NCBI RefSeq assembly: GCF_018446385.1
Contig: NC_056000.1
Span: 49,694,722-49,758,721 of the forward strand
From: Zingiber officinale
Taxonomy: Eukaryota; Streptophyta; Magnoliopsida; Zingiberales; Zingiberaceae
Length of the DNA: 64,000 bases
Reading direction: 5' to 3'
Part shown: piece by piece, positions 1 to 12,200 of the stretch
How the letters are laid out: each line of letters begins with the position of its first letter
Numbering within the stretch: the stretch's first letter is position 1
The notes under the pieces: generated by a model
Databases searched by the model: none
Told to the model about the DNA's origin: nothing
Seen by the model: only the letters and a program-made list of their open reading frames with translations
Made by a program: the position numbers and the translations under genes

Positions 1-190
1 GCTCGCTCGGCCACTCGTTCACTTGCTCCCTCGGCCGCTCGGTCACTTGGTCTACGACTCGCTCGTCCAGCCGCTCACTCGCTTGGTCTCTTTGCATGCT
101 TGACTGCTCACTCGCCCAGTCAGTCACTTGCCCCGCTGCTCTCCCGGTCTGCTCGATTGTCCACTCACTTGCTCGACTGGTCACTCGTCT
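1..190. repeat. GC-rich degenerate tandem repeat, cut by window edge
   Basis: The first 190 bases are built from variants of short words such as CACTCGCTCGG, CCGCTCACTCG and GGTCACTCG, with no regular period and no open frame. Composition drops sharply to AT-rich sequence after about 200. The left edge is cut by the window, so this may be the end of a larger GC-rich repeat or retroelement LTR. Family not recognised. Confidence 0.5.
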
Positions 191-1340
191 ACGTTCAACA
201 TTTAGTAGAAATCAGTTCTTATTGATAGTATGAGATTATCTGTTTAGATCATCTTACCATATAAATTAAATTTAATTTGATGTACTTAAATTTAGTTAAT
301 TCCTAAAACCTCCGAACAATAGATCTGTTTTGTATGCTATGGTTTTCGATATTAATTTATTTACCTAGCATTATGGATGACAACAACCTAAGTCAGGTTA
401 TACTGTGCATATAATATACAATCAATAAGTTTTATGTTGTGGGATCCTTAACTAATCGATGTTGCGTACTGCAGGTAGAAACTTGGCCAAATGATTTATC
501 AAGCATGTCATCAGTGGTTGGATCATGGCTTTAACTATTCTTTATACTGCTCTGGGTTTCTTTCTTGTGATTGATTATGGCTCTAGTAAGAAGATATTTT
601 ACTATCAATTGATACCTTATTCTAAATAATTTTTCTTTTTTTCACCAACCGTATTTCTCTATAATTGATGTCATTCAGCATCTTGAAACATATTGATTTT
701 GTTTTTATTTTTATTAGTCTTTTCGGGATAATCTAATGCATGAAAGGTTGTCAACTTTTAACATGGTTCATACTAGCCCAGGGCAATACCTTTTGCCAAC
801 TTGTTTTCATTTTTATTAGAGTTGTGTTATGCTTTTTATTGGCTGTGAATGCAATTTCTAGCCGATTAGTTTGTCATTTTTTTTTTGAAAGAAGGATATG
901 TGTGGATGTTGCCGTTCCTTGGCATAGTTATTTATAATTAAAATCATGCAATTCTATAAATGTATGGATGAATCATTTGTTTATCTCATTTCACATGGTT
1001 AAAAAAAAAATCGATTTTTTTAATCGGGTGGATTATAATTCCTGACTTCATCATTGTGCATATACTTTGTGAATTTTAAACTTTAATTAATTGTTTAGGG
1101 CAAACTCGTACCTTTTACTATTATGGTAAAAGATGATTAACTCATTTTTCAATGTCCTCGTCAATTCATCCTTAGATTAATATGGAGGATATAAATCACG
1201 GATGACTACTAACCATTAATGTAAGTGGTAAGATATAGAAGGGAGGCATACTCTGTACCTCTTACTATTACACCATATCTTAAGGGTGTTGCCTCCTTAA
1301 TCATCCATCATGCATAAATAAATAAAAACCTTTATAATTG

Positions 1341-1560
1341 TCCCTAGTGCGTAGCATAGCTGGAGACACATGGTTTCATGGCTGAGAGATCCAGGATTCG
1401 ATTCTCGGATGTCATTATCTAGGGTTAGCGTCCTGGCCATACACTTTCAGTTATGTACTTGTATTTACCTCCTTATATATCCGTAGGACCTATGTACTTG
1501 TATTTACCTCTTACATATCCGTAGGACCGATTTTAGGAGGATAGCTGATGTGATGGTTCT
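1341..1560 (+). mobile_element. tRNA-derived SINE-like element
   Basis: An RNA polymerase III type promoter is visible: box A TAGCATAGCTGG at 1352-1363 matches the consensus, and a box B version, GGATTCGATTCTC, lies at 1394-1406, about 30 bases downstream as in tRNAs. The downstream body carries a direct duplication of 38-39 bases (1452-1490 and 1491-1528). No clean tail or target duplication was found, so the ends are approximate. The head cannot be a functional tRNA gene, since no acceptor stem pairs around these boxes. Confidence 0.5.
1452..1528 (+). repeat. 38-39 bp tandem duplication inside the SINE-like body
   Basis: Two adjacent copies start with TATGTACTTG and end with GTAGGACC. They differ by a couple of substitutions and one base of length, so the duplication is fairly recent compared with the rest of the element. 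Confidence 0.75.
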
Positions 1561-2332
1561 ATATTTTTATAAAAATATTTATAATTTGAACTTCTATACC
1601 AACTAGAGTATCAATAATATAAATTTATCATAATTACTTAAGTAAATTGTTAGAGATAATGATGTATATATATATCCTTAAATTTTTTTTTCTATTCCTA
1701 GCTATGTGATTATAAATTAATTCTTTTCATATAATTTTGAATAAAGGGTAAAAGAAATATAAGATGAACCTAGTCGCTTTTTTTACTACCATTTTAAAAG
1801 CAACCGTTCTCTTAAAGATGATATAAAATACGAATAAAACTAACCTTTACATAAGAGTGCTCTACAATCAAGATGAATCCCGAGGTTTGCTTGTAAAGCT
1901 CTTTTGTGATATTTACACACAAAATGGAGGATGATTATTAATATCTTAGTGCAAAATTTGATGTGAAAAGAGTTAATGAAATAAAATTTAAATAAAATAT
2001 AACAATTATTTTTAAGCGTTGGATCATATTTAGCCCCATAAGAAAAAAAATTAACTCACCTAAGCTAACATATAAGTAAACCCATTAAAAGTTATTAGTT
2101 AAATTAACATATCTTATAAAAGTTATGCAACTATAATTATTTACGTGAGTCGACCAACCATATTTCTTTGGTTAACATATACATTCCTCCTCCAGAAAAA
2201 GGATTGGGTGAGGGGGATCCCTCTTGGAGCTCCTTATTTTTCCATAGAATAGGGATGCTGCTCCTTAATTATTTTTTTTCAATTAAAATATATTTTTTTG
2301 GTTTTTGTTAAAAAAATAAAAACAATAAGAGC

Positions 2333-2791
2333 ATCAGTAATGCTCTTTTGACGTGGCATATAGGTGAGAGAACTCCCTCCCTCTTCTTCATTTTTGACCG
2401 TGAGTGATTTCTTAAATTTTTTTAATGATTTTTTATTTTATTTTTTTTTAATTCTAGATAATTTTCTGTTCTTATATTATATAAAGAAAGATAAATTACA
2501 GAATTATATTATAGCTGACAGTATTTTATTGAAAGATTTTTTTTTTTTTTTTTTTTTTGATAGCAAAGAGATATTGTATTTTTTTTACACGACATTGATA
2601 TGATATTACGAGACCTCTCGAAGAGCTCTGAATACTGAGATACCCTAAAAGAGTGAGAATTTATGAGAAGTGTGAGACTAATAACAGATTTGTTGAGTTT
2701 TTTTTTTATAGTGAAAATACCTGTAAGATTTTATTTTCGATGTTATGTTGATGTGTTAGTGAAGGAGCTACAGGAGCCCCATTCAATGCCT
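2333..2791. mobile_element. possible MITE upstream of NOL10
   Basis: A segment opens with AGAGCATCAGTAATGCTC and closes with GGAGCCCCATTCAATGCC, and the reverse complement of the close resembles the opening (imperfect terminal inverted repeat). The interior is AT-rich and noncoding, with T runs. A target duplication was not resolved, so class and exact ends are uncertain. Confidence 0.3.
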
Positions 2792-2886
2792 TTTAGATTT
2801 AATTGGTTTAAAATTAATTATTTTTTTATAAATTAAAAATATCTTGCTCTCTCTCTTTTTAAATTTTAAATTAAAAGGTTAGGTCT

Positions 2887-2897
2887 AAAACCCTAAA
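2887..2897 (+). promoter_or_regulatory. telo-box upstream of NOL10
   Basis: AAAACCCTAAA lies about 340 bases before the chosen NOL10 start codon, with a second AACCCTAA at 3103-3110. Telo-boxes are a known element of plant promoters for ribosomal-protein and ribosome-biogenesis genes, which fits the encoded nucleolar protein. I found no partner site II motif (TGGGCY) in the interval, so the assignment rests on the motif and context. Confidence 0.5.
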
Positions 2898-3235
2898 TTT
2901 CCTTCCCCGCACTCGAACAGGATCAGCAACTCCCCCGGCCGCCGTTCCTCACCTACGCTCACCGCCGGCGACATCCGAACCGGTTAAATCCGAATCTACA
3001 TGCCATGCCATACCATGCCACGCCACGCCATGCTTTAAATAAATAAATAAATCTAATTTCCATCGCTTCATCGATGCCGCTTGGCCTTGCAGGTGAACCC
3101 TCAACCCTAATTCCCAATCTAATTATTCGATCGGTTTATCGTCGCCTCGCGCCTCGTTTGCCGTCGCCTCCGTTGTCTCCTAGTTCGTCGTTGCACAAAG
3201 TCTGTTCGATTGCCGCCTCGCGCCGGCTTCCAAAT

Positions 3236-6200
3236 ATGGCCACCAAAGGAGGTGCGGGAGGAATCAAGTCGACATCCATCAATGGTGTGAAGCTCTACTG
3301 CCTCTCGGGTCATCGTTCAGAAGCCAGTTGGCTTCCTCCCAAGAAGCTTAGGGCCCTCCGCAAAGACCAAGGTTTGTTTTGTGATATCACCTTTCTCCTT
3401 TTGCGTTTCATCGTTATCCAAATGTTGAATTGCCCGAGAATATATCTTGCTCATTGATCTGTTAAACATTTTACTCTTTGTGTTTTTTAACAGTAATTTT
3501 TTTTATAATTTTAAAAATATGTTTCATTAAATATGTCTTTACAAATCAATGGCCAGATTATCTGCAGAGGGTGGATTTGATTCAGGAGTTGAGATTTGAA
3601 ACTGCAACTACTAGAATAAAGGCGTCTCCTGATGGTGACTACGTGATTGCTTCAGGTAACTTAATTACTCAATTTTATCTCATGGTGATTGTTTGTAGAA
3701 AAGCAAGCTTAATTTGTTATTTTAATTTCATTTACATGTGTGTATCTGTACATATTTATGTCTCAAAATGCATATAAGAAAACATTCATTAGCGTGTTCA
3801 TATGTAGTCATATAAACCTGTTCATGTACATTCTGTTTTTCTTTCGCTCCTGTATTAGCAGCAGTTTTTTTTTGTCATGACTAACTCTAATTTTGTAACA
3901 ATCTGGTCTGATGAGGGTCAATTTGTGTCAATTATAATAAATTATCTTCATAAATTGGTTAATTTGTGTCATCACTTTTGGCATTTATCTGATAGTTGTT
4001 ATTTGGGTGATGTCAAATTGTGTTATTCAGTTATTTTTAATATTGCCTACTCTAGCAGGGGGTGACCGATAGGGAAGATAGGTCAGATTAAGTGTAAGGT
4101 GTGACTCTTGGCAATCTTTTAAGATGTATGGGTAAGAATGAATTGAAACATATCATAGCATGGAAAATATGATTGGATTGATTACGTATGTGCTCACAGT
4201 AACAAGTTGCCTTTGGGCGGAGTTGACTTGGATCTTCATATGAACTTAGTTAAGCGTGTTTATTGTGAAGCAATTATAGGATGGCTGACCTTTTGGGAAG
4301 CAATTATAGGATGGCTGATCTTTTGGGAAACAATTCTAAGGGAAGAATGAATCGTAATACACCAGTGTTTATATACATAAGACTCCCTGTAATTATGCCT
4401 ATCAATTGCTAATTAAAATCAATCACAATCCAGTTAATCAATCACAATCCCTATAAGTAAGCTGTCATATTCAACATATATGTCAATCATATCCAGCTTG
4501 TCACAAAGTTTGGAAAATCGTTTTTCTCCTAATGCTTTAGTGAAGATATCAGCAACTTGGTTGGATGACGATGTGAATAGAGTAGCAATCTTCTGGCTCA
4601 TTACACACTTGCAAATAAAGTGATAGTCAACCTCAATATGTTTAGTTTGCTCATGAAAAACTGGGTTACTTGTGATGTGAATAGCCGCTTGATTATTATA
4701 GCATTGTAGGTGAATCCTAATTCTTCAAGCAAATTTTTTAGCCATAACATCTCAGTTACAGTGTGAGCCATGATTCTGTACTCAGCTTCGACAATTGACC
4801 TAGCAACGGTAGTTTGTTTCTTACTTCGCCATGTTACTAGATTTCCCCCTACAAGTGCAATATCCAAAAGTGGTTTGTTTGTCAGTTTTTAATCCAGCAT
4901 AGTTGCATCAAAATAGGCTTTGATCTTTAGGTACCCAATTTTCTTAAATGACAACCCTTTCCTGAGAGATTTCTTGATGTATTTGAGAATTCTGATTGCA
5001 ACATCCTAGTGAACTTGCTTAGGCTTATCCATAAAATGACTGAGCATTCCCACTACAAAGGAGATGTCAGGTCATTACGGTTAAGTAAATGAGTCCCCAA
5101 CATGCCATTTATATTTTGCCTTATCCTCAAAGAATTTCCCGGTATCATCCCAAACACTTGGATTGATATCTATAGAAGTATTAACCGGCTTTGTTCCAGG
5201 CAATCCAGTTTCTTTGAGTAAATCTGCAGTATACTTCCGTTGGCATAATGAAACTCCAGACTTATTGTGAGCAATTTCAATTCCTAAGAAATACTTAGGA
5301 TGCCCTATATCCTTAATAACAAAGTGTTCTGCAAATACTTCTTAGTTTTGTCAATCCCACGTATATCACTGCTAGATATTAGGATCCCATCAACATAAAC
5401 GATAAGAATGATAATCCCATTCGTGCTATGTTGTACAAACATAGAATGATAAGATTTACACTGCCTGGAGCCTACAATTTTGATTATATTATTGAATTTA
5501 TCAAAACAAGACGAAAAATAGCCTTTTTAAGTCTGCAAACCATAGAGGCATTCTACCCCTAGCAATATACCCTAGAGGTTGCTCCATAAAAATGGTCTCG
5601 TGCAAATCGTTATAAAGGAATGCGTTTTTCACATCTAGCTAAAACATTGGCCAAGATTGATTGACAGCCAAGGAGAACAGAACTCTAATAGAATTCAAAC
5701 GAGCAGTAGGAGAGAACGACTTACAATAGTCAACACCATAAGTTTGTGTAATCCTTTGGCTACTAGACGAACTTTGTATCGATCAATAGTATCGTCAACT
5801 CTATACTTTAGTGTAAACACTCAACAACAGGCAACAATAACAGCGAACGGTGGTGCAGTTACTAGCTCCCAAGTACCACGAGAGAGAAGAGCAGACATTT
5901 TTTCATCCATTGCAGTCCGCCAAGTAGAGTGTTGATAAGCCTCAGAGTAGGAAGTCAGAACTTCGGTAGATGAGAGAGAAACAACAAAAGTGCGGAAAAC
6001 ATACCTAGGTAATCAAATGAGATATGGTTAGACAAAAGATGGGTAGTGCAATAATGAATACCTTTATGAAAAGTAATTGGTAGATCAATATTGGAGGGGT
6101 GAGGAGCATTAGGAGCAAGAAGAGGAGGCGTGGGACATGAGACAGATTCTGGCATAGAACACCTCATATACACTTGCAATGGTTTGGGAGACGGAGTATT

Positions 6201-9200
6201 TGTAGTGGGAGATAGAGATGGTGGGATTGATAATGGAAGAGAAGCTGGAAAAGTATGATTGTGACTAAAAAAATGCAACATTAGCATAGGTGTAACTCCG
6301 TTTTGTGAGTAGATTAAGAAAACAATATCCTTTTTTTTTGTGTACGAGAGTATCCAAGCAAGATGCATTTATGGAGTGAGGAGACAATTTATCCAAGTCG
6401 GGAGTAAAATCATGAACAAAACAAACACAACCTAATATGCAAGGAGGCATAGAGAAAATAGGTTTATCATGATGAAGACATGAGAATGGGAAATCCCCAT
6501 GTAACACATTAGACGACATTCTATTTATGTGAAAGCAAGCTATGAGAACAATATCACCTCACAAATACTTAGGGACATGCATGTGATAGAGAAGTGTGCG
6601 AGCTACATCTAAAATATGACAGTGTTTGCGTTCAACAATACCATTTTGTTGGGAAGTATATGAGCAAGACGTTTCATGAATTATGCCATGAGAATCATAG
6701 AATGTAGAAACAGTTTTATGCGTGAACTCAAGTGCATATCAGTACAGAGAGTGCACATGTCAACAAAATATTAGGTTTTTAATTCATTATAAAATGATTC
6801 TAGTACATTATGAACCTCACTTCTATTTTTAGTAGATATAATCATGTCATGCGGGAATAATCGTCAACAAAAAATTATAAGATACTGAAAGCCCCCGCTA
6901 GACTTAACTCTTCGGTCCCTAAACATCACAATGAACAAATTCAAAAGCAAAAGAACTACATTTATCAACTCTGGAAGAAAAGGACATGCGATGTTTGCCG
7001 AACTCATAGGGCTAGTGAAATTAGTAGGTTGAAAAAAAGGGTGACCTAGACTTTAATGCCATTAATAAAGAGAAACAGTTGCTGAGAATGAACAGGAACA
7101 TGCAAGTGTAACATAATCTAGATAGTATAGGCCATCATGCTCATATTCTCCGCTCATCATGCTCTTGGTCTGCAGGTCTTGAAAAATACAATAGGATGGA
7201 TAAAACAATATAGAACAGTTGTGAGTTTTTGTGAGTCGTCGTCCTATGGACAGTAAACTAGGTGCGAAAAGAACATTGTCAAAAGTGATATTTGTAGTGA
7301 GTTTGACAACACCTATTCCTGTAATTGGAGAATAGGTACTATTGGCTAGACGGACAGAAGATAAAGCTGAGGAAACAAAAGAGGAAGAGAGGATAGATTT
7401 GTTACCAGTAATATGTGCAAAAGCACCTGAACCCAACATCCAAGACTTATCAGGAGATATAGCAAACACACCTTCAAAGGATGAGGTAGCAGTGGCAGAA
7501 GAAATGCTGGTAGACAAACAAAACAATTTCTCATAGTCAATATGAGAAACAGAGATCATATCATCGTTTGGTGATGGTTCGACAGAAGCACTATTAGCCC
7601 AATTAGGCTTACCAAACTTCGCCCGAACACATGAACGACCACCTCTGGTGGCATCAAATCTGCGACCCCGATCGTGATCACCATTACGGCCCCGAGAGGA
7701 CTCCGAACCACGAGTAGCCATAGTCGAAGTGTTGGAAGATGAAGAAGAACCGACATCAGAATGACTCGTGGTCACACAAAAAACCTGAGCCAGAGCATTC
7801 AATAACGTGGGAATGTTATCACTTGCTAGCAAATTATCCCTGATCGATCGTAGAGTGAAATCTAAATCGGATAGGAACTTGGTGACCAAGAATTCTTCCC
7901 TGATTCTTTCGAGTCTGAGTATCACAAGAGAGGATGGTATTGTAGAATTTCATCAGCAGCCCCCTTAAGAGTAGCAAAGTAGTTACTAACAGACTGGTTG
8001 TCTTGGCGAAGAGCAAATAGTTTTTCATATAATTCAAAAGCACGAGAAACATTCTTGTCATTTGAATACATGCCTCGTATGACATCCCACATCTATTTGG
8101 CAGTTTCCACGAACATAACATTAGTGCTCACGGACTCTTCCAAGCCATAACAGAATAGCCGTCCGAAATCCAATTGAATATTTTGGATCTTTAAGGTGGG
8201 TTGGACAGAATATGTTCCTTCTTCTTGTGAGACCCGGGAATAGTTCAAACAAACGTGACCACAAGAGATAGTTGGTCCCATTCAATTTAATAGTGGTAGC
8301 CAAGTTGGGTTTAGAATCTGAAGACCTCATTGCAGGAGGAATTAAGGGAAAGAAACCTGAGTAGTAGTAGATTAGAACATCGTCGGTTGATTCCCTCCTC
8401 CAGCGATCCAACAACACTTGAAATCTAGCAGCGGGTTGAATCAAGAAATTCCTACTTCAATTGCGTGAGATTTAGTAGATGAGATGAGGCTGAAAGGAGA
8501 TGGCTGGTAGTGGCGTAGTAACAGGTGGCGCAGCAGTATTAGGGTTTTTGGTAGTGGCGGGAGGTAAAAAAAATTAGGTAGGATTAACCTTCTTTGATAC
8601 CATGTAGAAGAGAAAAAAATATATCTCATTATCTTTTCTATCAAATACACCCATATTTATATACATAAGACTCCCTATAACTATGCCTATCAATTGCTAA
8701 TTAAAATCAATCACAATCAAGCTATTCAATTACAATCCCTATAATTAAGCTACCGTATTCAACACACATGATAACAGGGAAAATATTATTTGGTCGATTA
8801 AGTATGTGTTCTCAGTAATGAGGTGTCTTTTGGTGCAGTTGATTTGGGTCTTCATATGAACCAAGATAAGCATGCTTAGCGTGTGGCAATTCTTTCTAGG
8901 ATAGGTGACCTTGGGAAGGTTCTCACTTTGATGCCAAATCTGGCAGTATGGGCCCATGAGATATTGGTTAAAGTGGACAACACATGGCATGTTACATGAA
9001 CTTTTTATCAAGATGTGGTAAAATTGATCCCTCTTATGAACAAAGTGCTGTCAACACTACTTGGGTTATTCCATTTTATGATCTGATTTGATAACTACTA
9101 AGTCATTAATGTTCTGTTAATGTATGATGGGTTAACTGATTGATATCATAACTAAATAAAGATTAGTAACTTATTTGGTGACTGGGTCAGCTGAATGATG

Positions 9201-12200
9201 GAGTTGGTAATATCATACAAAAGTCCATCCTATGATGTGGTTCTGAAGATTAATAGTGAGGACTGAGTTTACGGTACATCAAGGAGAGGTGTATTTTGTG
9301 GTGCTTAGTGAAGAAGAGAGGGGTAAAAGCAAGTGAATCCAACACATTTATCCTAATGCGAAGCTTTTATAAGGGTTAAGTATGCATTAATAATTTACTT
9401 AGTGCTTCTTTTAAGTCAATTGATTACTATAAAGTAAATCATGTTAAAGTGTCTCAAGTTTGACATGAGCATGCTACTTAGTGTTTTGACTTATATTGAT
9501 CTTCCAAACATTGTTGTGATATAAAAGCCTCTAACAAGGGCAACACCTAAATTCAAGATGATTTGACTCATTCTAGAAAATGGTTGTAACGGTAAGAGTA
9601 CAAAGTCTACTAAGTGAAGGGCAAGATTGAGTCTTGTGGCTGTGGTCTATGTAACACAATTTGAGTTTATTGCTACAGTTGTGGTTCTAATTTCTAGTGG
9701 CTATGGTTAATGTGCAAATGAAGACCACTTTTCCCGTTCAACACTGTAAAAAAGTTAAGGATGTTTTGATTTTAAAGATACTCTAATCCTATGCACAGTA
9801 AACAACAAAATAGCTCAATTCTTAGATTGCAATAGCACCAAGATCAGTAGCAAGCTTTATTTCTTGGGTTAATCTCCTGAGCTTCAACACATACATAGTT
9901 ACGTTGAATCATGTAAATGTAGGAGGACAATGTTTTAGCTTGTTTTGTTTTACTATCTCATCGAAGAGTTTCTTTACTTAGTCACAAATCACTTAGGCTT
10001 TGATCAATGATGAGAATGAGGAGAAAATGAGATAAAAAAAAACTCTTGAATTTTATCTACTTATTGAGTAGAATTTATGCTAATTACTAACAATGTTAAT
10101 AAATGAACAACAGATCCTTGTTCTTTTTTGGTTGATTATCATATCATTTTTGATAACATTCTTGTCACATAATTTATTCTCTCCCTTGGCTTTTAATTCT
10201 TAGATTAAAAATTTAAGATTTGCAATAGACTTATTGTATTCATGGTTGAGTTTTTATAAGTTTATAAGACACTGTTAACTTTGTTATCAGGCATCTATCC
10301 TCCTCAAGTTAAAGTTTTTGAGCTGAGGGAATTGTCATTGAAGTTTGAACGGCATCTCGTGTCAGAAATTGTTGATTTTCAGGTACTTTATGGTTTATAA
10401 CTTTATATGACATGTTTTCCAGACTCAATATAACATTTAAGCCATATAAACGTGTGCAAGATTATGATCTTATTTTTTCTCATTTTGCAATATTGAGATC
10501 TTATTTTTCTCCTTTTGCAATGATGCAACATTCTGCCATTAGATTGTTTTCTGTGGTGGATATGTTGTTTAGTTTATGATTCATCCTATTTCTGTTTATA
10601 CTAAAGTTCTCTTGGACAGATTCTAGCTGATGATTATTCAAAAATTGCATTTCTTTGTGCTGATCGCTCTGTATGCCTGCATGCAAAGTACGGAAGTCAC
10701 TACAGCTTAAGGATTCCTAGGTATGTATACGTACATTAGTCTGTCCTTTTCAAGATAATAATCTTCAATTTCTTTCCAGACAACAATTATCCTAGATTGG
10801 ATGTCTGTGTACTTCATGTGTTAATATTTATGTTATTCATCTTATTGGACGTCAGAATCACCTTGATACTTGCCTATATTTAATTTGGTTAGAAACATAT
10901 GTTCCATTTACTTGGAATTTTTTTCATACATTAATGATGTTAATATGTTTTCTAGTGTAATCTAGGTTGAGGTTAATATTACTTAATTTCATATGCTATT
11001 TACTAATTTATCTTCTTGGAGATTGATATACTTTAAAAAATTGTCATACTTAATGTTGATATGTTTTCTGGTGCAACTGACATTGAGGTTAGCATATTTG
11101 ATTTCTGATGTCATTTACTTATTTTTCTTAGTTTGATATACTTGGGAAAATTTTTTCATACATTAATGTTGTTGTTATAATTTTCGGCATAATCTACATT
11201 GAGGTTAATATTGCTTGATTTCATACGTCATTTACTCATTTATCTTTTTGGTGGTTGATGTTACTTGGTTTTGTGCCATTTGCTGCAAAATGTAGGTAAA
11301 AACATAACATCTTGCTTTGGTATTCTTCCTGAACTTAACTAATCTTGTAGACATAAAATCTATGTACATTTAGGCTTAAGAACGAGAGAGATAGGAATAT
11401 TTTCCTAATTAAGTATAACCTCATATATGTATTATGTGGACTAACCTTACACGCCTCTGGTATTTGAACTATGAACACTTATGTTAAAAATGAGAGAAAT
11501 AAGAAGGTTTTCCTATTTCAGTGTAACCTCATATGCCTGTATTATATGGATTAAAGTTGCACGAGGAAATATATTATTAGGAAAAGAAGCATGACTCCAT
11601 CTCGCTCTATTTGTAGGAAAATTCTTTGTTTGATACAATGATATATAGAATGACTTGGTAAATGGAAAACTCAATCAAATTTAGAAATAGCTTAATGGAT
11701 ATGTGTATGAAATGCTTGAAGAAAATTTTAAATATATTATAACATAGTAATTACTGATTAAAACTATTACATTTTAGATGTGCTTGTTAGTCATATGTTT
11801 AGCCACTCTTACTGCCTCCTCAAACAGCCTCCAATTCTCCAACAGATATTTTTTTTTTTTCAAATAGTCATTTACTTAGGCATTCTGAATGTATTGTACA
11901 AAGCGTTTTTATTACTTGCCTTCCTGTTTTCCAGGATGGGGAGAGATATTACTTATGATTGCTGGTCCTGTGACTTGTTGTGCGCTGCTTCATCTCCAGA
12001 TTTATATAGAATTAATCTGGAGCAGGTTTGTTACAAACTGTTCATTTATGAATCTTGGACATTTATAAAGAAATTTAATTTTAATGAATTATTGTTTGAA
12101 ATATAGGAAGGGGAGCCTTGGCACAACGGTAAAGTTGTTGCTTTGTGACCAAAAGGTCACGGGTTCGAATCCTGGAAACAATCTCTTGCAAAAAGCAAGC

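Larger units (their letters stand above)
191..2332. other. AT-rich intergenic sequence, no gene identified
   Basis: Mostly AT-rich with homopolymer runs. It holds one tRNA-derived SINE (1341-1560) and a stretch at 475-534 that could be the last exon of a gene to the left: it follows an acceptor-like GCAG and reads 19 codons then TAA. The short open frame at 740-937 has no recognisable family and I do not count it as a gene. Confidence 0.5.

Noticed and set aside
1352-1406. tRNA gene
   Set aside because: Good box A and box B words, but no cloverleaf; better explained as a SINE head.
12107-12190. tRNA gene (box A and box B present)
   Set aside because: The head is followed by a conserved SINE body, a T run and target duplications, and the ends do not pair as an acceptor stem.
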